Shown: in pieces, positions 31,517-44,230 of the stretch
How the letters are laid out: each line of letters starts with the position of its first letter
Numbering within the stretch: position 1 is the first letter of the stretch
NCBI RefSeq assembly: GCF_020184175.1
Contig: NC_065530.1
Location: 15,105,260-15,169,259 of the forward strand
Source: Aphis gossypii
Taxonomy: Eukaryota > Arthropoda > Insecta > Hemiptera > Aphididae
Direction: 5' to 3'
Length of the DNA stretch: 64,000 bases
The notes under the pieces: generated by a model
What the model saw: only the letters and a program-made list of their open reading frames with translations
What the model was told of the DNA's origin: nothing
The model's database searches: none
Program-made: the position numbers and the translations under genes

Positions 31517-34500
31517 TATTTAATGAAGGTTCTATTTCTATAACCGTAAATCAATCTGAAGTATAACAATTAACATACTAGGCAGGATACCATGATGTAT
31601 ATTTATTTATCTAATTATTACGGATTTAAATAATTACAAATTAACAATTTAAAATTTAAATTTTTGACTGTCATTTTTTTAATGCACATTCAAATACATT
31701 TTATATCAAAAACTGGTTTTAAGCTTGTTCATTTTTCTTATTTGTATTTGTAATTTATTGAGGATTTTTTTTCTTAGCCCTGGACAGAAAATTCTTAAAT
31801 ACGCGTGGCACAAAAATCGACTGATATAACCGTATTATCGTAAGTAGTTAATTGCGGTGAAAAAATAACCACCCAACAGTGTACAATGTACCGATATAAA
31901 GTTTATCTCACGTGTATTCGATTCCGCTTATCGGAATTCATGGATTTCAAAAATGAATTCACCAGCATTACTTAGAACACAATATTTGATGACCTACACC
32001 GATCCGGAAATCAGTGTCCGGCGACTACAACATAATATATAATGCTTTATGCCATGCTGCGGGTAATATTAATTAGTTGTAGGTATTATCATATAGAATA
32101 AAAATATAATATACATATATATATATATATATATTAGGTATATGGTTTTATTTTTTTTACACGCGTTGAACGTTCTTGAGTCTTGCTGGTGACGTCCACT
32201 ATTCGTATTCGCAATAATTATTCGCGTGGCCACGTGTACATTATTACAATAAATAACACTTCCGGAATGTCGATTGCGTGATATTAATGCGTATTATATC
32301 GGCGGACGATTGGGACATGTGCTTGAGAATTTGTGTAACGGCGTCAGGAGGGATCGATCAGACATACCTGTATACTATTATATCGGATAACTATGTTTAA
32401 GTCAAATAAACCCCATCTTAAATGTTTTAAATTTTTAACTGTACACATAATTATACAAATATGTATTGACGTATATTTTCTTTATTTACTGTATTATATG
32501 TATATCATTATATAACTAATTTTATTATTTATTCTCCTTTGTATGTGTTTATCTACCTGATTGTACACAGGGCTCAACCTGTATATTATTTTATAATAAA
32601 TAAATAAATGAAACAAACAAAATAAAAATATTGATCGAAAATTAAACTTCAAAAGATTATAATAATAGTTTAAAATGTGTAATAGGTACAGTCGTTAATT
32701 TGGTGTTAAAGTACGTCCTACGTTGCTGACTAAACGTACGAAAACAACAAACTGGGTGATGAGATAAGAAAGAATTTTAAAAATTCGTATACATATGTTT
32801 TTTTAACTTGCTTTTTCGTATTTTAAGATTGAGCTCAAACAGAAATTTTGTTTCGACAAATTGTTTTGTATGATACGATTACCATTAATTTCAGAGAATA
32901 AAATAGTTACCTAGGTATTATAATAAATAATATATAGTTATAGATCTGTATTTTAAATTTAGTCAAAACCATTTACAATAACACTACTACCTACAACTAA
33001 TATAAAGTAAACATTCGAATCTCACAACGCTAATATTCTCAAAATCGTTGGCAGCTAAATCAAAATTGTTGATTAACCAATTTTAAATAGACAATAGTGT
33101 TAACAAAATATTATTAAGTTTTCGGAAGTAAAATAAAAGACGAGTTTGTAAAAAATAATAATAAAAGAATAAAAACTGTAAATAAACTCGTAGCTCCTTA
33201 GACAATTTATAAATTTTTAGCGAACATGTGGTATGATTTGTTTCAATAACAATTTACTTTTTATTTTGACCGATTTTAGACATTTTTTTATTTTGAACAT
33301 ACAAATCTGTTTCACTGATGTGCGATGTGACTATGTAAGGAGCACGGTTGACGTCTATAATACAGTCATTTAATAGACGAAACAAATAACCAATTTATAT
33401 GAACTTATTATTATCACTCTGAGTCTTGGAAGCTATAGAACTTTATGTTTGTATGTATTATAATTATATTACATCCAGGCATAAGCAATCATGTCACAAC
33501 TTAAAAACGTCGGTATATTATTTTTGATCGATTTTCATCTGCACAAAAAAAAAATCTGTTACAACATACAACAATATTCATACTATAAGTATTACTTTTG
33601 TATATGTAAACTACCTGCTAACACATAATATCCCATAATTTATCTATTTAAAAATTGTAATTAGTATACTCGTACTATAGGTACTGTAAATTATTGTGTT
33701 TGGAAAAAGGTCTGTTCATGTTAGTGTATTAGCTTTTGTCATAGTATACAATTATTAAAATTATGTGTTAATAATTTTTATTTAGGTGTATTATTTATAC
33801 ACAATATTCATTTTTAATTGTCAAAATTTAATTTTAATTGCAATGGCTTGATTAATTATACAATCATATTTGATTGTGATTTTAGTGTACCTTTCTGCAC
33901 GAAAATAAAATAAGAATTACAATAAATGAAAAATATTTACACAAAATAATTGCATTGCACAATATTTAGTTATTTTAATTATATCGCGATAATAATAATG
34001 TGTAACATGGTACCTATTTCACAATTATAGTACATACATAAACTTACACACTGTGTGATTTATAATGATACCATCTACACAAACACCTATTCGGTAATGA
34101 CGACGACCACGACGATAGTAATTATAATAATAATAATAATAATAAAAATATTATTATTTATAATTAATCATTGCTCGATTTCAAATGCACACCACGCGCT
34201 GTATGCTCAATAATAATAATATTTTATATTACATATCGTTCAATGTCACTGTATACACATTAACGAATATATTTTATTTTAGTGTTACTGCGTGTGTACT
34301 ATTCGTTGGTTTAATCCACGATGATGGTATTCTTTTCACTTATAAATTCCCGTGTATTCGCCGAGGTTGATTTATTATAATGCACCAATTCGTAAATATT
34401 AAGCACATAGTGTATAATATAAACATATACACCAATATTATTTTTTCATATGTGTTGTAGAGTACCAATGTCATTCCTTTCACGGTTTTTTTTTCGACCA

Positions 34501-35120
34501 TTCAACTTAAACTCGGTCATACAATATACCTCATAATGGATTAGGTGTAAAATATATTATATATGTATTTAATATAGCTACCAACCAAATAATTGGCCAC
34601 TTTAAGAATAATAAACTCGTGAACTTTTACAATTTCATAGAACTAATAAATCTCAAACCGTTGTATATGTGTGTATTAGATAATAGCTGATATTAAACAA
34701 GTTTGATCGACTTCAATAAAATATAGTCTATCGATGACGGAAGATTTTTTACTCATACTTGACGCAGTAAAAATAAAATATACCTAATTGTCGGTATTAT
34801 CAAATCGACTAAAAACTTAAAAAAATAAGATGATAATGTTAAAAAAATAATAGAAGACTTATACAAAAAGACCGAAATTGATATAAAATCGTTGAAATTA
34901 TACTTCCGAGTGCGTATCAAAATCTTGTTCACTGCAGTTTGAAGTGTTTTGGACGCATAATGAATTATCATAGTATTTTATGGACTCTGATAACGAATGA
35001 CGTTAATACGTATTTTTTCAAGCGTTTAGACAATTTCACACTTCCGGAAAAACAATAACAAACGCTGTTCACGGTGTTCGAACAACGCGATTTAATTTTC
35101 TATCTCCTATCCGGCGATCA
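31517..35120. other. non-coding DNA
   Basis: No gene was supported. A (TA)n tract sits near 32115-32134. At about 32570-32620 a short GC-richer piece runs into TAATAAATAAATAAATGA, the form of a non-LTR retroposon 3' tail. An (AAT)n tract lies near 34124-34145. The 61-codon frame at 34185-34370 lacks support. Confidence 0.5.
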
Positions 35121-35145
35121 CTATACTATACTATACTATACTATC
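35121..35145. repeat. (CTATA)n microsatellite
   Basis: About five tandem CTATA units directly before the TIR element at 35150. Confidence 0.8.
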
Positions 35146-35149
35146 CTAT

Positions 35150-35740
35150 AGGATGATTTTTTTGATTGTTGAACACTCATTATTTTTAAAAGTGTAGAAG
35201 TTTTTTCAACTTTTTGGATACGTGTTTTTCTACAACTGTATACAATTTTTATTTATTTTTCAATTTTTTTAATAGCAAAAAAACTATCAAATGTTGATTT
35301 TCAAATTTTTATTGGTGATAATTAATTGTTTTCAGCTACACTTTATACCCATAACACAATGTGTGTACACCATGCAGGCTTTAAATTATAATAGGTATAA
35401 AGTAAAATGATTATTTTTGAATATGAATTCAACGATAAATAAAATTCATTACTATTATTGCTACCTAAAAACTTTCTATAAAACCACCCAACTTTAAGCA
35501 CCAACGGATCAACGAAAATTAAAAATATTAACGTGAAAATTCATGAAAAAATTACTTTATTAATTTATGCAATTATTATTAATATAGTTTGCCATTTTTT
35601 GATAATTATTTTACTATTAAATATAAGGGCGGAAAAGATAAAATGTTATACAGTTGTAGAAAAATATGTATCTAAAAATGTGTAAAAAAAAGTCTAAACT
35701 TTTTGAAATAATGAGTGTTCAATGATAAAATAGTCATCCT
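35150..35740. mobile_element. non-autonomous TIR element (about 590 bp)
   Basis: The left end AGGATGATTTTTTTGATTG, then TTGAACACTCATTATTT, is matched inverted by the right end AAATAATGAGTGTTCAATG...TAGTCATCCT. Inverted similarity continues inward to CTACAACTGTATAC / TACAGTTGTAG. There is no open frame. No reliable target duplication was found, and the superfamily is unknown. Confidence 0.7.
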
Positions 35741-37167
35741 GTGTATATTTATGTCAGATAATAATTAAACCTGTAGCTGAAAATATAAAAAATTGGAAAT
35801 TAAAAAGATAAGAATTATATTCACCTTGTATACGGTCATCGAGCGTGAGGAGGAAACAGTACTCAACATACTGATTCAATTAGCTAAGAGACGAGGTGAA
35901 ATCTTCAACAACTATAATAGTGACATTACAATTACGTCTGATTATATAATAACAAAACAATAAAATAACATAATAGTTACTTTAAATAAATCATGATAAT
36001 GGACTTAAAAATATAGTATAGTACAGAACATTAATGTAAATTGAATTTATTATCATCTACACCACTTCAAGTTCCCCAGCTTTCGTGTATATTATAATAT
36101 TCTCAGCAGATATTTGTATTCTTACCTACTATAATATTTCGATCAGCATTTAATTATATTTATCGATAATAATAATTAATAGAAAGTTCAAAGTCACGTT
36201 TCTCCTACCCAAGTATTATCAAATAACCATTGCTATAATAACAACACTATAGTGAGAAATCAGCAAATATTCTTTAGAGTGATGAAATTATAATGACGAT
36301 ATGCATCAATTAACCACCATATAAAAATTTAAAGCAACGAATATTTCTAATTCTAAAAATTACTCATTGTTTATAAATGTTTGCGACGATTAAGTAATAA
36401 TAAACTATAATAATGTTGAGCTATAATGTCCTAACTATTGCGCATAATATAATATTATGGTAATGGGAAAAAAAACATTTGGAAACACTACTATAACGAT
36501 TTTTCTTAGATTATACTCACCATTATAACAGTGTTCCTATGTGTTTCATATTACTGCAATACTTTTGTTTTGTTATCACGTGACATATTTAAAATTGCAC
36601 CTAAAAACAACGACAACAATAAAAATCGAATATAATTACGATAAATAATTGTAAAACAACAATACCGTTTTAAACATTATGCCCATCATGCAACTCGGAA
36701 CAATCGAATTTAAACACAAAACATGTAATAATAAATTATGAACAAAAATTGACGATAAACAGTGATGTGTACACTTAATATCATTTTATAATTGAAGTAG
36801 TTATATAAGACTACTAGTAGACAGAATTTGAAAGAAACAGTCCCACAATTTCCAAACAGCTATCCACAGGGTCGGAGCACGCGGGTGACAGCTAGTTTAT
36901 AATATACTTAATGTATATGATACAAAACGTATTAAATTTATAAAAAAATATTTAGATTATTATTTTGACTAACACTAATGCTCCAGGAATTGTGATATAC
37001 ATAGGTAACTATTATTACAAATTATTTATATATCTAATCATTTTTTTATAAGACGATTATATTATTGTAGTTTATGACTTTGACTAAGAACTTTTTTTCA
37101 CATATTTTAATTATACATTAAGTCATAAACTATTTATTAAAACTTATTATAAATTATATATAACGTA
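35741..37167. other. non-coding DNA with a Helitron-like 3' end
   Basis: Nothing coding. At 36892-36895, CTAG followed by T is preceded by GAGCACGCGGGTGACAG, like a plus-strand Helitron terminus, but the hairpin is weak and the 5' end was not found. Confidence 0.4.
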
Positions 37168-38458
37168 CTAGCTGATCCCGTGCACTTTGTTACCCGTTAA
37201 AAATACCAATTCTGTAAAGTATGAATTTATAAGTTAAGATCCATTCTTTTCAATAATTATAATCTGTGTTTTTTATTTCTGGATTATGATTTATTATTTT
37301 CAAAGTGTAATTACTGATGTGCTTAAAAATCTCAATATAAATGTATATGATAATAGTATACAATATACCTACGGCGTGGTTCTATTCAACTAACGAATGA
37401 ATAAAGTGTATTATACGTTTAAGCGAGCGTTTAAGTCTTTCAGTGAGAGCTTTATTATATTTAATATAATTCTGCGAGTGATGAACAACAAATCAAGTAA
37501 ACAATAATAATATAATAGTTCTATAATTTATTTTAAGAAATCTATTGAATGTATTAATTGGCCATAGAATTCTAGTCGTTCTGTCTAAATAATTTCATAA
37601 CTCATGTTTACTTTTATGCCTCAACATAATATTACTATGGCCTGCAGTGACTGAATTAGAGTTGCCTACTTTAAAAAAAAAAGTATTTTAAAAGTTTAAT
37701 ATAGACTTAAGTAAAAATTTTTAAACTTCAGAATTTTCAAATTATAAATGAACAATGGTTCTATCAACTTTTCTACTATGACTTCATTAAATTTTTCAAC
37801 ATCACCCTCCATTTTGCAGGTATCCGGGGGGAAAACTGTTTCCATACCTGGCATGACCATACTACCCATTACCAACAATTATCACAATTATTATCACTCT
37901 TAAAAATAAACAATTTTAAAATATTTCACTAGTTATTATATTATATATTGCTAATCAGTATAGTAATTTATATATAATACATGCAATCAATACAAATAAT
38001 AATACATTTTGGTCGGTACCATTGATCGAATGTATTTTTATTTTTCAAACTGAGACCAATACACACATTGTTTTTTACGTTACATTGTAGGTATAAATAT
38101 ATTAAGAGTTCAAAAGTCTATTAAAACGTGGTGATCAAGTAAAAATATAATCCTCAAACTGATTAATTTATTCATAATTTACCTCATTTATATGATTCGT
38201 TCAGATTTGTTGTATTCTGTTGTGTAACCATGTGTAGTATACCACATAATATATACATAATAACATATATAATAGGGTAAACATTATAATTATAATGGTA
38301 TAAAAAATTAGAGATATGCTTTTACGAAAGAGTAGATACATCATGTCTTTGGGTATCGTTGGCAGATTCTGCAAAATTTCTGTCAAATCTACAAAAATTA
38401 TAATGTTATTTTATGTGATTCTCTATAGGAATGAAACTGTCATTAACATATCATAATA
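37168..38458 (-). other. probable Helitron end and a coding-like fragment
   Basis: Read on the minus strand, ...GTGCACGGGATCAGCTAG followed by T ends at 37168, like a Helitron 3' end. Within this stretch the minus frame 37878-37740 encodes a more ordinary-looking peptide (PGMETVFPPDTCKMEGDVEK, then FNEVIVEKLIEP). Near 38395-38320, after an acceptor-like TTTTTGTAG, a minus frame gives EILQNLPTIPKDMMYLL. Both might be fragments of one captured or decayed gene; I could not identify it. Confidence 0.3.
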
Positions 38459-38460
38459 TA

Positions 38461-39364
38461 CCGTAGAACTCCGATTATCCGAACGCCAATCAACTGGACG
38501 TTCAATTAACCGGACGAGAAAAAGAAATATGCCAAGTCTGCTCTTTTTAGTTTAAAATATGTCACATGTAATCTTCTATATACATATAAGAGACCGCCCC
38601 GACTCACTCATCAACGCCCATACCAAACCGCTGGGTATAGGGACTTCAAATTTTGTACAGAGGTTCCTTAAGCAACGCAGAGGCGCAATAAGAAAGGATT
38701 TTTCAAAATTCGCATTTTAAAGAGTTGCTAAAACGGGGATTTTGTGATTTACGATGGAATTTTTGTTTATAAATAGTTGCTATAACAACCTGATTTATGT
38801 GTTGATACATTTACATTTAGTCAATCTTGTCCCAAGAGTGGAAGAACAACCATTGTAGTATTACATAAGGAGGCGCTTCAATAATAATATAAAAATATAA
38901 TAATATTCACGGCCTACAAATATATATGTTATCAATGAATCTACTAGTGCTATGTTTATAGCAAAACATACGCACACACACACACAAAATTAAATTGTGA
39001 ATTCGACGTAATATTAGCACTATCAATACGATTAAATTAAAAACTAACACACGGCATACGAAAATGCAAAAAAAGAAAGTAACACACGGGCAACGCCGTG
39101 TCGGGTCAGCTAGTATATTATAATTAAAGCTTATTTTGTTTCAGTTAAATATTTTAATAAAATTATTTGTTTATGGTTACGAATTTTAAATTATATTACA
39201 TACATATAAACATATTAATAATAAATACATACGTATACAATATATTCATACAATTATATAACTTTTGAATTTTGATATGTCATAATAATGTCAATCATTC
39301 GGATATTTGCTTATCCGGGCCACCCTTGACATTAATTATAATCTGGATAATCAGAGTTCTACTG
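38461..39364. mobile_element. pogo/Tigger-like non-autonomous element, split by a Helitron
   Basis: The left end CCGTAGAACTCCGATTATCC and the right end GGATAATCAGAGTTCTACTG are inverted repeats of the pogo type, flanked by TA on both sides (38459-38460; 39365-39366). There is no transposase. Removing the nested Helitron (38572-39113) leaves an element of about 360 bp. Confidence 0.8.
38572..39113 (+). mobile_element. 542-bp non-autonomous Helitron nested in the pogo-like element
   Basis: The 5' end is TCTTCTATATACATATAAG preceded by A. The 3' end is a hairpin CACGG-GCAACG-CCGTG, then TCGGGTCAGCTAG, followed by T. This fits Helitron insertion between A and T. Internal sequence around 38735-38815 is shared, inverted, with the Helitron at 2855-3720. 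No coding capacity. Confidence 0.8.
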
Positions 39365-39366
39365 TA

Positions 39367-42094
39367 TTGTATAGAAAGTTTTTTAACGCACTAGAGAATT
39401 TAAACTTAAGCACACTCAAACAATTTGATAAGTACCTAATATTAATATCAATATATACCGACTTTAATACATTTATAGTAAATTATGAGTTTTTGACGGT
39501 ATAGTGTTTCTGAAAATGTTCACAGAAAAATTAAGGAATATGTTTTTTTATTTTTGAATAATTCTGGCATTATTTATAATGAATATGTTAACACCCCAAC
39601 CAAGACTAACACGCCAGTTGAATACGATATTATTATTATTATAGTTATTAGTTACCTATGTCCCATATACAATTTGTAATATTACATATAATTACATATA
39701 ATTATAACGATTAACTACGAAATTGTAATGGAATCTTTAAAAATCGATAATCAAAATATGCGGTCGATTTAAACGAAAAAAATATTAATTGCAAAAAACT
39801 TCACCTTAAATATAAATACAGGCACATATTATAATATGGCATTTATGTAACGCACCTCGACAGCTTGAACGACGCTGTCCCCGTGCTCAATATATTAATT
39901 TGAATGTAACATAATATGTCTTCATGTGCGGTATAAATATTGCAAGTCGTAATATTTTATAATGATATACATATTTATACGATTTCCGTTCCCGATGAGA
40001 ATATTATAATACGATCATTTTTTTTTTTTTTTTTATCATACTGCCGTCGTATAAAATCGCCAAATCTCGTACCGGAATAGCATCGCCTTTCTATATTATA
40101 ATACATTAATACACAACAACATCTATTTACTATATTATGCATTGACTGTAATAATAATAATATGTATGTATTACCTACGTAGGTTTATGTTACACTACGT
40201 GAGTGGCGATTGTTTTGCGTCGACTACCGTTTCTAATAAAATTATGTGTACATATATAACATTATGCGTATAATCGACCGGTGCAGCAGCCGTTGCGTCA
40301 TCCGACATCTTTTTTAATTTAGGTACTCATTCACGCACATACGAATATAATATTATTTGCAATGCACACATTATACTCTTTATAACAAGTAGATGTATAA
40401 TAATTATTATCGTAATTTTTAATTATTATTTGAAGACGTAAAAAACAACACGGATTATACTGCCGCTGCGGTGTTGCAACACAATAAAATGTCATAATTA
40501 TAATATGTTTGAAATGTTTGGTACGTGGCTACTGACTACATAGGTACGTCATATATATATATTATATTATAATATTGTATTACACGCATCTGTGGGGACT
40601 TGTGCTACAGGGATGTAACTGAAACCAAAATCTGAATGATATTCTTGACATAATAAAGTTGTTTTCGATTTTTGACAATTCTTATTTTTAGTTCCAGTAG
40701 TCTTAAGTTTAATGAAAAAAAAAACTATTTGTTATTTCTTATCCGTTATATAATAACTATATTAGTACTGATTGACAATGCCTCAATCTAAATAATATAT
40801 AACTGATTAATAATAATAATTATTATTATATTTTAAACATTTTATTTTTAGGAACAAAATAAATGTAGGTATAGATGTTCGAATACAGTTTGATTAAAAA
40901 AAAATATTATACGTTGTGCTATAATTATTTTTACTTAGTAGTACACTTACTTATTACTAATATATTTAAATTTAAAATTAATATTGTTAGTATTGTTTTA
41001 AGCCATCAAAAAATGAGTCAGGTATAGTTAAATCGATGATTGGTCGCGGCAGGGGAAAATGTAAGACACGTACCTATAGAATATAATATGATATAAAATA
41101 AAATAAAATAATATGGATTCGTAAAAATACTAGAAATTATAATAAACAATAAGCATTTCAATTAGCTATATAATAATAATAATAATAATAATAATATGCC
41201 TAAAATAAAATGACAATGATTTACGATTATGAGCTACAGCTTAAGTCGGAAGATACCAAATTGCTGACCAGTCCATGAAAATTTAGTATTAGTGTAATTC
41301 CCATTTGAGGCACTCCCCTCCCCCTAAAAAAATGATTCCCTGACATTACGGGAACAACAATAATTTAATACATAGGTCATGTTTGCCGAAACATAGTAAT
41401 AATAATTTAAATAATTACAGTTTTAACGAAATTACTGATAATGTGGTTTTGTAAAATCTTCGTTTTTACTTTTTGTTCACAATAACAATAACGCACATAT
41501 ATTATTATTATTTTTTTTTATTATTGCTTAAAAAGTTTACCGGCTTCAACTGCTAAGATTATTAGCCAATATTTCTTTTTTTTTTTTTTTAATATATTAA
41601 ATATTAATTTTTAATTTATATTTTTATTTTGTTTTTTGTATAATATGGCGTATTATTTAAAAATATGTTTCTTTTTGTTTTTTGATCGTTTTATAGCGCA
41701 CAGTTATACAACGGACGAAAATGTAATTGATTTATTCGTATAATAATAATAATAACAAGAAAGTAACAACAACATAGAATAATAGTTGTTATTATAATGA
41801 AATAACGATTAACTGTCCAACTTCTATAACAAGACGGTCGCCATCGGCCTTGGCTGGTTCATTCGGGAGTCCATATTGTGCACATCTCGACGTGGCAGAC
41901 GGCCATTATGTAAATATAATAAAATTTATAAGTACAATATTTAAATAATAATAACTATTATTAAGTTATTGCTACTTACTTATTTATGTTTTGTTTCTGG
42001 TATTGTATGTATTGTAGTTTAAATCGTATTGTTGTTTTACTCTGAAATTAAATTTTTTTTTTTTTTTTTTTAAATATACCATTATTATTAGTAA
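39367..42094. other. non-coding DNA
   Basis: AT-rich with an (AAT)n tract at about 41169-41195 and poly-T runs at 40018-40034 and 41577-41591. No gene was found; the 65-codon frame at 39307-39504 overlaps the pogo-like end and is not coding. Confidence 0.5.
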
Positions 42095-43540
42095 CTAGCT
42101 GACCCGGCAATGCTTCGCTATTGCAAGATTTCTCAGATATTAAATTGCTATTTATTTTCTGGATGTTTCTGGATGTCTTTTTATTTTAGACCACTTTTGG
42201 TCACGTCTTCGTGGTAATGTAGCCATATAAATTTAGCGTCGCCACCGCGGATTCTTCATAATGTTTAAGACAAATTTTTTTGTATGTAGTGGTAAATGTA
42301 TAGGTATGTATGTAAATTGTGTAAGTACATTTTGTAGGTATAACTATGGATGGAACAAAAGATATGAATTATGCCAGTATTTTGATGATTATTCAAATAC
42401 TTAAAAAATTTCTTTGTAAACAACGTTATCAACTTTTTCTGGATCGGGGGCAAAAATTTACAAATTAAATTTGGATGTCACACGTGACAGGGCAACGTAT
42501 AGTTGACCGTGAGAAAAACATTGAACGCTTAAGTCAATTCTAGCAACGTTAAGTGTTTGTCCCTGTGCTTTATTTATAGCCATTTCAAATGCTTATTTAA
42601 CGGGAAATTGAATACGTCTAAACTTAAAAGGTAAATCTGAGGGTATAATTGGTATTCTTGGCATTAAAACAGTTTTTCCATTACTACAGCCTGTTAATAT
42701 TATGCACTCGAGTAATGAACTTCTCAATTTTTTGAATTGTAGTCTTGTGCCGTTGCAAAGTGTGGGTTGGCTCAAATTTATCATTAAAATAATAGGTGCC
42801 CCTATTTTTAAAATCAGTGTATGTAGTGGGACTCCAGAAGACGTTAAAGAGTTAAGAAATTCAGTTGGGAAATGGACTGCATCCTCTTTTTCTAAAACTG
42901 TATCAACTGAATAGTACATTTGTGTTTGAGCGTCAAACCTAGATAAAATCAAATCATTTAATTTGTCGAGTTGCTCATTTGTTGATGACAAAATAGCCCT
43001 TTCTTGAAACCATTTCAATGATTTAGAAAATATATTTTAAATGTTCGGGTACACGTTTTGAATCAATTTTGTTATAATGGATACTGAATTATACAGAAAC
43101 TTTTAATATTTATTTTATCATTCGTTGCTTGAAATTTGCCTTTGCATATTAAAAGTAAATCTTTGACAAAATGTATATTATCTAATATCTTGATCTGTAC
43201 ATAGCACTCTCATATTAGTTTTAAGTTCTAATATCTTTATATAAGGCCATAAGTAGGATATTTTCAAATACGCGTTGACTTCATTAGCTCTTGTCCCTCT
43301 TGTAACCACAGGCAAGATCTGACGGAAGTCTCCAGAGAACAACACAGTCCAGCCACCCATAGGACTATTATTATGACGCAAGTCTCGCATCGTTCTATTT
43401 TAAGTTTCAACTGAAGTTTTTTGAGACATTAACGCTTTGTCCCAAATAATTAGACTACAATAATCCTGCATCAATTTACCAGTACCTACCACTTTGCTTT
43501 ACAGTCACTTAATGTGTCAACACTACTAAAGATTTTAAGG
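42095..43540 (-). mobile_element. Helitron remnant with helicase sequence
   Basis: On the minus strand the 3' end is a perfect stem GCAAT-(8 nt)-ATTGC (42124-42107), then CGGGTCAGCTAG ending at 42095 and followed by T. Helicase remains occupy the body. The 5' end and Rep domain were not found, so the 43540 limit only marks the end of recognisable protein. Confidence 0.75.
42400..43480 (-). pseudogene. Pif1-like Helitron helicase, decayed
   Basis: Reading from 43480 downwards, the minus strand gives CSLIIWDKALMSQK (Walker B region, with K where D-E is expected), then MGGWTVLFSGDFRQILPVV, LELKTNMRV and ILSSTNEQLDKLNDLIL. Further on are IGAPIILMINLSQPTLCNGT, FKFRRIQFPVK, a stop, and MAINKAQGQTL and GQLYVALSRV. 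The order matches the C-terminal half of Helitron helicases. At least one frameshift, a deletion around 43020-43180 and several stops make it non-functional. Confidence 0.8.
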
Positions 43541-44000
43541 TCATCTTACATAATAATTAATAAGTATATAATATAATATAGTTGTATCTATATTCAAATT
43601 TATAAATTTATATTTATTTCTAATCAAACGATTCCAATGTGCGCGTTTAAATTTTAATTTATTTATTTGTATATGTTATAATATAATCGAAAAATTAAAC
43701 ACAATCCGCGTCCGAATTTATTTTTTAAACTTTTGAACGTTTTGGTTTATTGGTGTATCCGGAACGATAGAATATTATTGTTTTATCATTTAAAAAAAAA
43801 CGCTTTATTATAAAATCGATGTACCTACTATACTACATTTAAAATATTTTATTAGTTAGAGAAGGAATAAGCTCTCCTAAGCCCCCACTTTCTATTTCAG
43901 TCTTACACACAACTGCAGGCAGCATATACAGCGTTTCAGTATTCAATATAATATGTATATATATATATAAATATATATTATATTGTGCGATAATCACATG
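43541..44000. other. non-coding spacer
   Basis: AT-rich, including (TA)n-like sequence near 43953-43980. No gene. Confidence 0.5.
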
Positions 44001-44230
44001 TTACAGCGGCGGCATTGTATATAACACATTAATACAAAGTACGTGCCGTGTTAAGTCGGTAAACCTATATCGTAATACAGTGACACTGCATTTTGTGGAG
44101 GGAACGACCGGACGCCGCCGGGAGAAAGGGAGAGGATCCTCGGCAGACCGGGTTCGTCCGTTTTCTTCTAGTACTTCCAGACCAGCAGCCGTCCAGTTCG
44201 GAGTCACCGCATCCACTACGAGCTCGCAGG
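44001..44230 (+). other. possible 5' non-coding exon
   Basis: A GC-richer island (GACGCCGCCGGGAGAAAGGG and neighbours) ends at a donor-like CTCGCAG followed by GTAAAT at 44231. Its position about 7.5 kb upstream of the CRAL-TRIO coding exon, on the same strand, would suit a first exon of that gene, but no sequence evidence links them. Confidence 0.3.
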
